A stretch of DNA of 64,000 nt from Ooceraea biroi (taxonomy: Eukaryota > Arthropoda > Insecta > Hymenoptera > Formicidae): assembly GCF_003672135.1 (NCBI RefSeq), contig NC_039507.1, positions 17,848,278-17,912,277 on the forward strand, in the 5' to 3' direction. Both the position numbers and the translations under genes were made by a program. How positions within the stretch are numbered: the stretch's first letter is position 1; the number at the start of each line of letters is the position of its first letter. The notes under the pieces were generated by a model. The model worked only from the letters and a program-made list of their open reading frames with translations, made no database searches and was not told the origin of the DNA. Below are positions 22,456-35,700 of the stretch, piece after piece.

Positions 22456-24308
22456 AAAACGTTCATTAGCGAGTAGTGAAAATCGTAGCAGTCATTAGCA
22501 TTCAAGGTATAATGTTTTTTGACATTGTTAATGGTACCAGACATCATAATCTGTTTTCGGACGTACGTTGAAGTACAATATTTCCTGTGGTACCTAATAA
22601 TTTCTCGCAGCGTATCCGAGCTCATCAGTCTGTTTGACTTAAACAGGTATTATTAGGCGCGTCCTTAATTAGCCCGGAAAGACAGGCAGAGAGGGACGAA
22701 GAAATATTACGACGCCGTCGGCTTTAAACGAGTTCGTCGACGGAGTTGAATACACCGCGCAAAAATGATTTACATGCGAAAGAGTGCGGGGAGCGATATT
22801 CTTTCGACCGGGCGCGCTCGTCTTCCCGTTCTCGCCGAAAACACACTTAACGCCGGGAGCTGTTTATTTCACGGGGGCTATTCCCCGTATACGGAGCCAA
22901 CATTTTTGTAATTAGTTTGCTCGCGACTCCATAAGAGAATGGAACAAAGGAGAGTCGGAACGCCGGTCGTCGAGACGACGGGAACGGCGCGACGGTTTGC
23001 AGAAGAGCGCGCGCGGAACGGGAAAACGACGAGAGGGTGAAAGAGGGGTAGTAAGAAGAAAGCTGATGAGTTTACGCGTGTGCGCGGGGCGGTAAGAGAG
23101 AGAGAGGGGGGGAGAAAATACGGGAGTTCGAGAACGCGTCGTTGAATCCGCGGGGTGGCGGAGAAGAAATTCTACGGGGCTCTAAATTGCTGTCGGTGCG
23201 TTACGGGTGATTATTTTTTAATTGCTGCGATTACCAGAGCAGGATCGTCACGCGTCGGCGCGTGTTTGATGCGCGTAGCGACGCTTGGGCGGGCGAGATG
23301 CAGCCCAACGGAAGGGATCGTGGCGTGAAATGGTCGATATAAAGAGGGAAGATCACGCGCGTGTGTCCGGGCGTTTGTAATGACGATGGCTGCTCGAGTC
23401 TCATTCCCGCCGTGCAAATCGCCGGGGACGTGGGTGCGACCCCGCGATGCATGCTGGACGAGCGACATTGTTCACGCGAGTGAACCGAGAAGTGGATATT
23501 CTTTTGAGACGAGCAAAGGATACCAAAGTGACAATCTCTGTTGCTAATGCGACCGTCTAAGCGCGCTTGCTGCCAAAGACAGTCGGCGTGTTTCTCGGGG
23601 ATAAGCGCGCTCGAATAAAATTATGTCGACACTTGGATCGTCGACCGGGGAGAGTGCGAAATTGCGTGGCGGGATCGCTTTGAGGGGCAGCCTTCTCGTT
23701 GCTTCTTGTTCCGTAAAAACACGCGATTTTGTTGGTTCCTAAATCAACAGCGTCGCCTTAAAGGAAGAAGGGGCTCCCCTCGCGCCGCTCGCGCCGGCTC
23801 CGCCTGTACATCGTCGAGTTTATGTTACGAGTTATTTCTATACTTTACGTAGATCCGCTGATGCCGCCTCCGCACGCGTCACCGCGGCCACTAATTTATT
23901 TCCCAATCCTTCACGACCGACTTTATCGCATCTTAACTGCCGGACATTAAATCGACCGATGTAATTAACGTCTCGCTGCTCACGTGGGACGCGCGAAACG
24001 GAGGGAACTTCCTGGCGAACGCGCGCGGGATGTAAATTTTTTGCGTAATCCCGTAATAATTTTATAATTCCTATAATAATAATACATCAGATGGCTGACA
24101 ATAAGTTAGCGAAATTTTAATGAAGCATAACCGTCCCACGGGAAGTAGAAACTATAAAATAGTCAAACGTATGCGCATCGCTGTTTCTTAATGATATCCG
24201 CTAAACGAGAGTTACGATCATCTTTCTGTCTTGATCAACATTTTTTTATATTTTTATTACGTGTTAATGTTCATTTGTTTTCATTCGGTGGGTGATAAAT
24301 TTCTTCTA

Positions 24309-24326
24309 TCTCTCTCTCTCTCTCTC
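24309..24326. repeat. (TC)9 microsatellite
   Basis: Nine uninterrupted TC dinucleotides. Confidence 0.9.
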
Positions 24327-24930
24327 AGCTGTTTCTCATTAATTAAAAAAGTATTGTGCGACGGGCAACATCGGAATCATCAGTTTTTAAACAGATTTTA
24401 CTGTTCGAGTTCTTCGTCGATTCGCGTTTTTGCGAAACGTTCGAAAGTATAATCGCCTGAATATACGTGCGCGTCACCTGGAACGACGCCTAGATTTTTC
24501 CATATAATACGAATGCGTTTGAGGGTATTAAACGTCGACGGTGGAGGATCGCCGGCGCCATCGTCGCATTAGTCGAGACATTAGTGACGATATCGAGTTA
24601 CTGTCGCTCTGGCGAAGCGATTGCGACGAAACAGCGTGTAATCTGGCGGAAACTACATGAGCAAAATCGCATACGTACACGTAGCTCTGTTCGTTAGCTA
24701 ACCGCATCGTTGCAGTGGGAAAGTATTGAGGATACAAAATACGATGCTACGCAACAGGTTCGTTAAACACGGTGCGTCGAATATCTTCTTCGTGGCTGCG
24801 GTATTCGCGGCGAGACAACGCTTAGAATCCTCTCTATTGTTCATTCCGAAATGCTTGTACAACAAACGGGTTTCGATAAATTTCAACGCTAACGTAAAAT
24901 TATTTATTTATTAATAAAGCTAATAGCAAC

Positions 24931-24956
<26 letters not shown>
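24931..24956. repeat. (GT)13 microsatellite
   Basis: Thirteen uninterrupted GT dinucleotides. Confidence 0.95.
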
Positions 24957-24961
<5 letters not shown>

Positions 24962-27900
24962 GTATTCATATATCACACGCCCGTACAAGATTTGATACAA
25001 ATTTCATTGAATTCGTAATCAATTTTCATTTAATTACGGCACTTTTATCGCTTCCTATGGAAATCTCGCAAACGCTATGTTATTTATTGCAATACCGTAT
25101 CGCGATTTTACGTCAGCTTGGCATGGAAGCGAATCGGAGAAATGGCACGAAACTAGGGTCTTTGCTCGCGATCTCGCTCGATCATCGTGACGCAAGAGAG
25201 GAACGCAAAGCGCGAGGGATCTTCAGGTGGCAGAGAACGCGCGGAGAACGGCGCCCGTCAGCTAATGAGTCGGTCGCTTTGGAACGAGACGCTTCTCCAC
25301 GCGCGCGATCTCCTTCTGCAAGATCGTCCGTGAAACGTGCGGGTATGCGAAGTTGCAGCAATAATTAATTTCAGTCACTTTGTGTGCGAAGCGCTAGCTG
25401 CGACGTACACGAATGCGAGCATAATGTAGACGCGACGGACGAATATCCGCGCGCGCGCGCCCGGCTATGCGGCTCCAGAGTCGCAGCATCCCGCATCTGG
25501 GTGTCGTCATCAACGCCCAGTTTTGGTTAACCTGTGCTTCGCACAATGCGTGTGCTGGTGTAAACGGTTCGGCGATTTGATGGGAATTTGAGTCAATTAA
25601 CGTTTCCACGCGCGCCGACGTGAATTATAAACAAAGCGTTTATACAGCGGAGCACTTGCAAAAGGGGCCGCCACGTTAACGAGCGAATCGTGTAGAAAGC
25701 GGATTTAAATGTTTTTGAGGCGAGTAATTATGGCAAGCGCGCGAGAGCCATTGGATGGCATGTTTGCCGGCAAAGGTAATGCAATTCTTTTCCTGCCTGA
25801 ATCTGTCACGGTCCACGTGAGAAAGAGACTGCTTGCCTCGAAGATTTTTTTTCTGAAATTTATTATACCATACATGGAAATGATATTAATAGTAATCTTT
25901 TATTATTCTGTAAGATATTTCTGTTTGAAACATTTCCGGTTCAAGCTAATCGAATTTTGAATAATTAACGTGCATCTAGGTCTCTGATCGTGTGTATCTG
26001 AAAATCGTATTAAATCTTGAATTGATCCTTCCTGGTTGATGGATGCGTGTGCATGTGATCAAGTCGGTTCCCCGTATTCTGCAGCTTTAATTAATCTTGT
26101 CTTGCAGAAGGAAGTTCGATATTAATACTGATTCAGGTCGACTTAGACATCGGACCAGTTCCTATCGATTGGGCCAATTAAATACGGTCTAGCTGGCAAA
26201 CAGCGCCGCCGGTTTAATTCCGGAGACGTTGGTACGCCGTGTGACAAACACGCGGTTATAAGCCTCTCGTTAATAGTTACAAACGTTGCATGTAACTGCG
26301 AATACACCGAACCATCTCAAAATGTGACTGTTTATGGTACACCTAGCGAGAACAACTGCTAGGCAAATGAACTGCCGCTTTACACATGAAACTTCAATGG
26401 CAAGTAAAATTAATTGGATTCCGTAGTGATGTAACGTGTATATATATTCCTGGTTTAATTATACCGAATTAACTTCACCGCGGCAAGCTATTGCAGCAGA
26501 TCTCATTGAGGAAGAAATTAAATATCGACCTCTTAAATGTCGATGAGAAACGGTCGCATTGAGAAACGGCTCTTCCTCAAATTAGTCCTGTGAAATGTAC
26601 GAGAGAGCGCGAAATTTATATCAGGAGAGAAATTTATATCGGCCTTTTCTCCCGCGGGAAGATATGTATATAAGTTCAATTTCTGGCGTTAATACCTGCC
26701 GTTAAGTTTTCTTGTTAATGATTTCATGCAAGTTAAATGCGTGCAAGTTTCCCGGTAAACTAATCGGCATCCTTTTAGTCTTTCCCGTGCCACTTCCAAC
26801 ATTTTCTGTCTAGATTCAATGCAAATTGAATGCTAATCAATAGCAAACTATGAACTTTGTCATCAAAACTTGCTAAGGCCTATATCTCTGTCAAGCATCC
26901 ACGTCAGGCACTCCCGGCTGCCAATACGTTCGGTTATTCCCGTCGAAGTTGAGTCTCCGTTATATTTATAGAACAATATGCAAATTAGAACACGCCAAGA
27001 AACGCTATATCATTAATTTATCTAATTTAATTAAATTTCCGATCTACGGAAATTGATTATTTAATTTCTGTAGAGCGGAAATACCTAATTTTTCGAAGCC
27101 AGTGTGTTACTCCAGAAGCAGTACGCGCGAAATTAGTTCCCGTTTAGGCATTTAGGCATTTTGAGCGGTCGCGTACGCAATGGAGCAGTTATAAACGTTG
27201 CAGACTGCTGCTGGCTGAAAGTTGGAGCAGCTCGAGCAGCCTTTTTCAATAAATCGCGGCCTGACATACGAGTTCGTATTTTCCGGCCGAGTACGATGCA
27301 ATCTTCGAGTCCCGTCGTAGTTATTGCCGCGACGAAGCAGCGCGTTAAGAAGCGCTCGTCTTCGTGGCTCGCTGCCGTTAACGACGTCGTTACGACGTAC
27401 AGCAGCCACGATCCCACCTTCGGCATCTGCATCTGTAAGAGACGAACAGACGCGTTAGATGTACGTTACGCGCACGTGCTCTGCGGTGGAGGATGCGTAA
27501 ATGCGCGGCGGAACGAGCTTTTCACCGTTTGCCCGAGACATCTGGTGACCACTGAAATTACGGCCTCCGCTCGATCGGCGTTTCCGCCTCATCAACGATC
27601 GTAAATCAGGATTAAAAGATCGTCTCGAGTCAAAGTAAATCATGACGCCCCGGAATCTTCGAAGGATTACTGGTCGGTTGCCGAAGAACGCTTCTCTCGC
27701 CTCTTTTGACGCGTCAGTACCACTCTCGGGTCTTCTTCATTTTGTGACCGACCGCGTCTCTGGAGAACACTTTGAGAGGATAGAAGAAATGATCTAATTT
27801 GTAAATATGACGCAGCATGAAGATCATCATTTTATTATTATCCGGCTTACTAGTTACAGTAATAAGGAATATAAATACTTTTCGGGAAGAGCATTTTACG

Positions 27901-30589
27901 TTTCTTTTTTCTTTCGAAAAATTGTGAAATTTGATCGCGCTGTAAGTTACGCGGTTTATCTTTCACACATAGCCGCCGCATTAAAACGGGCCGTGCTTAA
28001 TCAATCCCGAAATTAAGCGGCGCGTCCGCAAAATATCGCGCGCATTAAACTCGCGTTAAGTAAAGACCCAGTGACAAGGCCGGGTTTTTATGGGGAAGGG
28101 ACTAACCGCGGCTCTTAAAAGGTTATTAAGTAACGAAATACTGCTGGTGGGGCTCTAAAGAGGCGTGACGGACAGCTAATGTCCCCAGCGGAATAAAAGA
28201 CACGTTCGCGAGGACTGGCAGATCAAACAAAACCCGTTCCCTCCCTCCTCGCGACAAGAGAACGGCTTGTCGCCGAACAGCGAGCACGCGGGGTCGCGTT
28301 GTTTGTTTCTGCAAAACGATCCACTCCTCGTGTGAGTTACGATCGTCTGGGCCCTGCGCGATCCTCCTCGGACCTCGGCAACGCGGCGTGTGAGGTCCCG
28401 CGAGCTCACGCTCGAGCTTTTCTGTGCCGACGCGCGTGCATATACATGTATATAACTCGTCGCATTATTCCCCTTGAACATAGTCCACGCTTCCATGCGC
28501 TCACCTCCTTCACCTTCAACACCTTCCTCCTCGCAACGTCAAGGTTAAACGTCGTCGTTTTTCTGGGGCCACAGAGTTATCGCTCTAGTTGGTCATGCTG
28601 CTACCACTTCCTCCGCACTGTTAGACGCGAGTACGCGTCGTAAAAACGAACGAGTCGAGTTCCCTGGTACCTTATGGTTAGATTTTGTCGGCGAATAACG
28701 TCGGGAGATACTTCCGAAGACTTCTTCCCTCCTCATGCGCACGGTCGTTCGTTAGTTTAGGTCTTTTGTTAGCAGCAAGGTTTGAATTATGGAATTTTCA
28801 TTAACTTTATACGCCACCTTGTCCGCGCGATTAATCTGGCATCAGCTTTCCATCGTTTTCTCTTTTAAAATGACAATTTGATCATCTCATTATTTAGATG
28901 TTTTAAAAATAAGAAAGATAGATCTTGATTATTAAACGAGTTATTAAAAACGAATCGGTCGTATTGCCGAGTCAATTTGAACAAGTGCAAGGTTCCAAGT
29001 TAAGGGTAGCAGGATTGTCCATCAGTCTGGAAAACGCCATATTAAGAAGGAACCGTAGTGCTTCGTCATTGTACATTATACATGGATAAGACTAGGGCTT
29101 CTACTCCTGTGCATAAAATTTTCAGTCCAGAACTTCAGACAGACATTCTCAACGGCAGGCGACATTCAGAGGACCGTATGCACGCGTGCGTCTCGAAGAC
29201 GGAGCCCATTATGTTAGCTTGCACGCGTAGTCTCGGGTGCTCTTTGCTCCTTACTCACTTTTCTTGTTTGCAAGGCGAGCCTGCCGCCATCGCGCAACGA
29301 CACCAACGCATCAACGCACCTTTTCTTTGACTAATGCCTCCGAACGATCGTCGCTACCTCGTCTTTCGCGCGTCTCGTTAGCGCGAGCGGAAACGAATGG
29401 CGCGAACCCATCCGCTCGCTGCGCGAAGATTTGCCGTCCAACGATCATTACCGGTGATCGTTCTTTGTCAGAGCGTTGAGCGTTTGGACTATTCGCGACG
29501 TGCAAAAGGAACTCATTAAAGTATGTTTCAAATATCAAATGTTTTGCCTCTACAAAGGTTTCTTCATCGCCGCCAAATGATTTTTCTTCGTCGTGCATGT
29601 GTAATTCTCATCGCTATAATTGCAATAGACTCGTATTTATCTCTCTTAGTTTCAAGTCAGAGTATTTCTTCGAATGCTAAATTGTCGCTGTTTCGTAAGA
29701 AATGAGTCAACGGTCCTTCCGTGAGAACAGCAAACGTATCAAGGTAAAGATTGCGCGTCCGCGCGAGCTTACCCCGCTCGACTCGAGTTCAGCAAAGTTT
29801 CCAGCAGCGAAATCCTCGAATCGACATCCCCCGTAATTAGTTGGTGAAACGTGCCGCGCCAGGCGGCAGTCCATGCACAACAGGACACGGACTCGGGTAT
29901 CAGCTCAATCTCGCAAACTGCAGTTGCCCCGAAATCCACGAGCAACTTCCGAGCGTGCACTTATGCACGACGGAATCTCCGTCATTGCGCTCCCTCGTGA
30001 AAGGCGCGTTAACCTTCCGGACGACAATGGTCATCCGTTCGCCGGGGACGCTTCTCTGCTACGGTCCGAGAGAACTGTGCGCTTCCTCCCTGTTCTATCT
30101 CTTCTCACGCTGGCTTCATCCTCGTCCGCCCTCGGCACTCAGACGAACCAAGAGTGCTTCGGGATCCCTCGTTTTCCTCCCCAGGCCGTCCTTCCTCCTC
30201 CGTCAGCAGCGTGGTTCCTCCCCCGGGCCATTCGTCGGGTACCGTGTATCCCCCCCGTGCAGTGCTCCAATTACGAGGAGGAATGCTCATTTGGTACACG
30301 GCGGAGGACCCATAACGGTCAGCAACCACTCGAAACTATTATCGACCCACGGATTGTCCTCTGGGCGACGCCGCCCCCTTCTCACCCTCTCCCCCTCTGC
30401 TATACACCCCGAATTTTTAATCCGACTTCGCCCACCGACTACCAATCTCTCGGAAAGCACTTTCGACCAACGACTGCCGTCTTGCACGTCGGTGTAGACG
30501 GCTTGCATTTCTTATCACGGTGATGGTGCACCGCCACTCGAGTGGAAACACCAATCGTGCGATGGAGATTGCGACGCTAACCTCCGGGA

Positions 30590-30705
30590 AAAGCCTTTCT
30601 ACCGCGTTCCCTTCCGCTTTCGATGTTTCTGTCTGCCCCCCCCCTTCTCTCTCCCTGCCGCTCTCTTTCCTCTCACATCATCCCTTTCTCTTGGTTCAGT
30701 CTGGA
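30590..30705 (+). repeat. Pyrimidine-rich tract ending in TTCAG
   Basis: About 110 bp is dominated by C and T, with a run of nine C, and ends CTCTTGGTTCAG. It superficially resembles a polypyrimidine tract with a 3' splice site, but I find no convincing exon after it. Confidence 0.45.
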
Positions 30706-31840
30706 TGCTCAGATTCGCCCCGTCTTGCATACTCGATCCGTCGATTGCGTGATGTTGGATCCGCCACAGTTTTGCATGATTAGATGGATATACCTTACCG
30801 CGATTATCATTATTTTGACGTCGCGCGAATTATCCGTGAGAATTGGAGCGTTGTTGTTATGGATTCTTTTCGCCGTCATAATTGCAGTTTCACCGCTGTC
30901 GTTAATATTATTATAAAAGCAGAATATCCCGTGATATTATTATGAAAACAGAATATCGAGCGATACCGTGAAAATGTAATTTATATTATATGCAAATATT
31001 GCAGAGAGATCACTTTGACTGATTTTCTACCTACGAATTATTAAACGTATTAATTATGCATGCGTACACGAAATAACAACGTGTTATCTGAAAAAAAGGC
31101 ACTGGGAGATTTTTAGATGGTGGATGATGCGCGCATCGCTCTCGCCGCAAGCGCACGATCCGGTCGTTACTTAGAATTCCGCTTGACACTTACTTAAAAA
31201 TCTTAACGATCATGCGCGAATGGAAACCTGAGAGACAGAGTACAAACATCGGCCACTCGAGAGAGGAATTCCTCTTTCACAGCGCGACGTGGAGGACATA
31301 CTTGTCGCTTTGGAAGCGCGTAACGAACAATGGCCCATTTCGACAACAGGATGGAACAAATTGGTAATGAACGACGCTGTGGATACCACTCTCCCTGCTC
31401 CGTCTTCTTCGTCTTCCTCTTCTTCCCCCAACTGTGAAGCAATTCCGACGCCTCCATACTCGGAGACGTGTGCATGAATGATTGAGATGTCTGCGAACGA
31501 GTCTCGCGCGTCCAGCTTATATTGGCTCGAATAATAAGAATCTTTCGTGTGCTCATTTGCGCGCGTGCGAGCGCGAGCGTGCACATGAAACGTATCGATA
31601 ATGCGCGTGTGCGTGTCAAGCGTGCGTGAAAATTGACGTAGCGCGAGAAGCAAGAGAGTCATGTGAATCCAAAGCTGCAGGTGTCGTAAATGACGGTTTA
31701 ATTCATTCTCAGAAATTGAGACAAGTAGTTTCACGCTGGTCGCATCGGGATCACGGCGTGCAACGTTATCTCATCTCCCGCCGAGATTTTTATCAAACCC
31801 AAAGTGTGCGATATTTCATACATTCAACCCAGCGACACTA

Positions 31841-32709
31841 CACCCACAGAAAAGATTTCTGGACTTAATGCTATTACTCTTTAATCTATCATAAAATAAG
31901 ATCGCTATAGCGACAATCATATTTATTATTGAAAAGAAGCATATTTTAATCTTGAATAGAAAATTCGAAAATCTAGATTCAAATAATCTTGGTGCTGTCT
32001 CATTAATTTTCTCAGAAGGATTTAGATAAAAATTTCTAGCAAGTTCAAAATATTCTTGATTTAAGAATATTGTGAGATCTAAAAGACATCTTATTCCATT
32101 CTTCTAAGAGAATTTGTAGAATCTGCACAAAACGGCCAATATTTATGTGTTGCAATCGAAAATCGGGAAAGTGTTTCTGTTATTTGCAATGAATAAGTGC
32201 AATACTTTACAAGAAATATTAAAAGATATGGAAATGTCTTATCTCGAATCTTATTTCTCAAGTAAGTATATTGTATATACTTACTTACATTTCCATATCT
32301 TTTAATATTTCTTGTAGAGTATTGCACTTATTCATTGTAAATAACAGAAACACTTTCCCGATTTTCGATTGCAACACATAAATATTGGCCGTTTTATCGG
32401 AATAAAGGACGCAGAAGCGCCGAGTCGACGAGCGACTGTGAGAAAATGACGCGTCGACATCGACAAAGCCTACTATAAAGTGGCGCTAATATCAAATTAT
32501 TCTACATACAAGAATATATAAGCATAAATTTGTATATGTTACTCTTGTCTCAAGACAGTAAGACAATCTTATTTAATTCGAGAGAGAAGAATAGAAATGA
32601 CTGATTTAAATTAAAAATTGTTTTATTTTCATATTTTTTATACTTGTAATACGATTAAATTAGTTAAGAATATTTTTCGTCTTGTTATCAGAAATCCTTT
32701 CTGAGGGTG
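31841..32709 (-). mobile_element. Hairpin-bearing non-autonomous DNA transposon, copy B
   Basis: This is the inverted sister of 4986-5852, 869 bp, with the same CACCC(A/T)CAGAAA termini. It is flanked by TA on both sides (31839-31840 and 32710-32711), consistent with a TA target duplication. Sequence identity to copy A is very high over the full length by eye. The central palindrome (32129-32395) is retained. No transposase is encoded. Two such similar copies in one window suggest recent mobility. Confidence 0.88.
32129..32395. repeat. About 108-bp-arm palindrome inside copy B
   Basis: The arms start AAAACGGCCAATATTTATG and end with the reverse complement. The loop contains the small AAGTAAGTATATT palindrome. 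The arms here retain the 2 bp that the left arm of copy A has lost. Confidence 0.9.
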
Positions 32710-35700
32710 TAATGTTTCCCATTAGGTGCAGTTTAACATCGCTTTATAACATCGATTTGAAATATGAAAAGTTTCTATTCTAAACGGAATGAGTAAACAT
32801 TTTTAGTTAACATTAAATTAGAAATATATATTACTTGTTTATGCAACATACAACAATAACTTTTCGTCATAATAATGACCAGAAATAAACATGTTTTAAT
32901 CATTTTGCAATTTGTTAATGTAACAATACTTTAATTTTACAAAGTAAGCGCGTATCGACAATTTGCCAAATTGGCAATTAACGTATCAGGTATCGTATGC
33001 TTTGCTGCCTACATTGTCTCACGTTTTTTGGAACAAAAGTCTTACCTTAACGATGCGCCAACATGCAGGCTCTCTTACGTATCAGATACACGCTTGTTCA
33101 CGAACGCACTCTAGCTATGAAGTGGTGTATACGTATATTGTTGATACGTACAACAGAGAGTGAGCAAACAGTTTTCTCGTGTTGCCCTAAAGTTGCTGCT
33201 TGGCGACGAGAGGCCCTTTCCAAAGCGAGCAATTCAATTACCCGCAACTCCAACTTCCGTCCTTGTTTCCAGCTCAACTGCGTGCGAGTACCGATATTCA
33301 TGAGGGGGGGAACGCGATCTAAATTGTGTCTTGTACCTCCGCAGACCGTAGGATGATTAGCAAAATTGCAATGAACAAAATGAAAACTCGACCGACCGGA
33401 GAAAGTGCGCTCCGTAATGAAACGGCGGAGATTGTCGCTTGCGGTCCATCGAACAAGAATATTGTTTCGTAAAGCGAGAATATCCTCTTGATTCTATTCT
33501 TATACTAATTGTAGCATAAAGTGTCAAATTCATCGACTAACAACGTTTTCATAGTCGTTTGTAGGAAACATTTGAAATATATTTCGACTATACAGATTAT
33601 AAAGTAAACTATATAACGAAAGATATATTAATAGTAGAAACATTTCATTAATTTCACACATAATTGCGTTACTTCCTAGTTACAGTTTATATATAATATT
33701 AAAAATTTACTTTTATGACACTCTAAAGCACCTTGACAAGCGGATAAATTGAAACGTGCACCGCAAAAGGAAGAGTTGCGATCGCTACGACACATAATAT
33801 CGCTTGTTCCAAGTTCTTTTCACCTTCTCGTTTCGACTCGCCCTCTCTCTCTCCTTCCTTCCTCGCATTCTTTTTCATTCTGTCGACGTCTCGAGACAAT
33901 TTCGGCCCTCTTTAAATGCTCTCATTCATTGCACGCATACACCGACACATCTAAGCACGCGTCCACTTTTACAGGCACAAAGGGGGACGTGACGCGGCTG
34001 GATACGCACAATCAGCCCGCAGTGATTGAGGCATTCAAGGCGTGGGCACGCACTCTTACGCGCTCTTACGCACAATTCGCTGTGGGATTCTCACGCTTCT
34101 CACGAGCTTGGTTACATCGTGACACTGAAGAACGTTATTACATGTTGCAATCATTTCAAGTAATTATTATTGATGTTTTTTAAGTCTTCGAGTGCTCCCT
34201 TTAATCTGGCGATTTAAACTATCCAACGAAGGATGACGTTTATTAGGAAAATTCTCGAATTTTACATGAAATTACCCGCAGTCATTAATATTATAGCGCT
34301 TTCAATATGCTTTTATCTTCCTGTTCCAAGTTTTCGCGGAACTCCGGCCTTAGTGTACGTAATTTGTGTGAATGCGCAGCGTCTGACGATAAATTACTTG
34401 GGACAGCTTTCAGTCTCGAGACGCAAAGTTCAGTTCGCGGGATTTACCTTGCGAGTGACAGTTCCATTAACAAATTTGCACCGGCGCCTCGATTTTGTCG
34501 GTGCGCTTCTGTTTCCTTTTTTTCGCCCCCTTTTTTTCGCGTCGTGGCCCATCGTGCGGCGTTTCGGCAATGGCGATAGTGGTGGTGATGGTGGTCGCTC
34601 GCCTCGTGAGAGAGTCGCCATTGAGCGCACGCGGGAGGTAATCTCTCGGAGCGGCGTTCCTCCCCTTACCTCCAACTTTAATTACTTCGTTTCATTTTAA
34701 AAGGGCGGGTAATTAGGAGGTAGCGACTAACCCCCTCTCGGCATATCTTCCCGAGCCGAGCGGAACATTCGCGGGAGAGCACCCGTGTCAAATCCGACCT
34801 CACCCTCAGCGACAGTCTCTCTCGTCTGGGAGCCGCGTAGCTCATCTCCCTAAAGAGCGCCGATCTATTTATTGATAGCGCCGCGCCGTACCGCGTCGCG
34901 ATGGCCGCCAAGATTAATCGCACGGTCATCTATAGCGGTCCTCCGCTCTCTCTCCGCTTTTATTAACTCCGCTCGTTCTGCCCTTCCAATATCACATTAT
35001 TGCACTCCGCCGCCCGCAGCGTCACCGTAACGCTCGAGCGTAGCTCATCTAGTCTCTCCTTTTTCGATTTACCTCCTCGCTTTCCGCCTCCTCCTCGACC
35101 GGTCGTCTCTCTCTCCGTGACGAGCTCTCCGGCTCTCCGGCCGACGCTTTATTTCCACCTGCTAGGATTGTCCACAATGCGCAGCAATAACCGAGAAATC
35201 GACGTTTACGTTGATACCCCGATGCCACCCGCCCATTCCGAGTCACGAGAAAGCACCGTCTCCACGGAGTTTCTCCACGATATCGTTCCGATGTTGTCCT
35301 CTTAAGATTCGATACGTTACGATATTTCGCCGCGACAACGACATATCCGAATTGAACTGTGTCCCGCGTGCAGCCGCTGTATCATCGACGCGACAGAAAT
35401 AATGTTTCGCGCGGAGTCTACCTGCCAGCGCACACGGATGTGAGCGACGTCGGTATCGACGACGACACGTAACGCGATCTGTAACGCCGAACATCGTTAA
35501 GATGCCGGATCAGGAGAAGTGGGCAGTAGGAATTCATGGCGACACGCAGCCGGGAAAAAAACGCCGGGGTCGAACGAGTCCGCCGTAATATTTTCGAGCA
35601 CGACCGTTTATTAGAGCGTATTAAAGAGCGGATATTACGTGGTCCATTGGACCATGATTAATAAGCATTGTCGCGTAAACCGACGTACTTCGGATGGAAA

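Larger units (their letters stand above)
22464..31838. other. Long noncoding stretch, no gene recognised
   Basis: About 9.4 kb without a recognisable exon, RNA gene or defined transposon. Contents: CpG- and purine-rich DNA at 22900-23120, simple repeats at 24309 and 24931, AT-richer DNA at 26000-27100 (with a small perfect hairpin AATTTCCG...CGGAAATT at 27034-27054), and GC-rich DNA at 27130-30790 with a pyrimidine tract near 30590-30705. The frames 29841-30497 and 29873-30523 overlap each other and are compositional. Confidence 0.45.

Noticed and set aside
27995..28025. CCCGAAATTAAGC resembling an internal piece of 5S rRNA
   Set aside because: The match is about a dozen bases; flanking sequence does not resemble 5S rRNA.
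29841..30523. Two long frames in different phases (218 and 216 codons)
   Set aside because: They overlap each other almost completely in pyrimidine-rich DNA; neither shows a domain or a convincing start.
30640..30710. Polypyrimidine tract with TTCAG as a 3' splice site
   Set aside because: No downstream open frame with recognisable content and no matching donor context.
33520..33730. AGTGTCA-type inverted pair that might bound a small element
   Set aside because: Only seven to eight bases match and no target duplication is visible.
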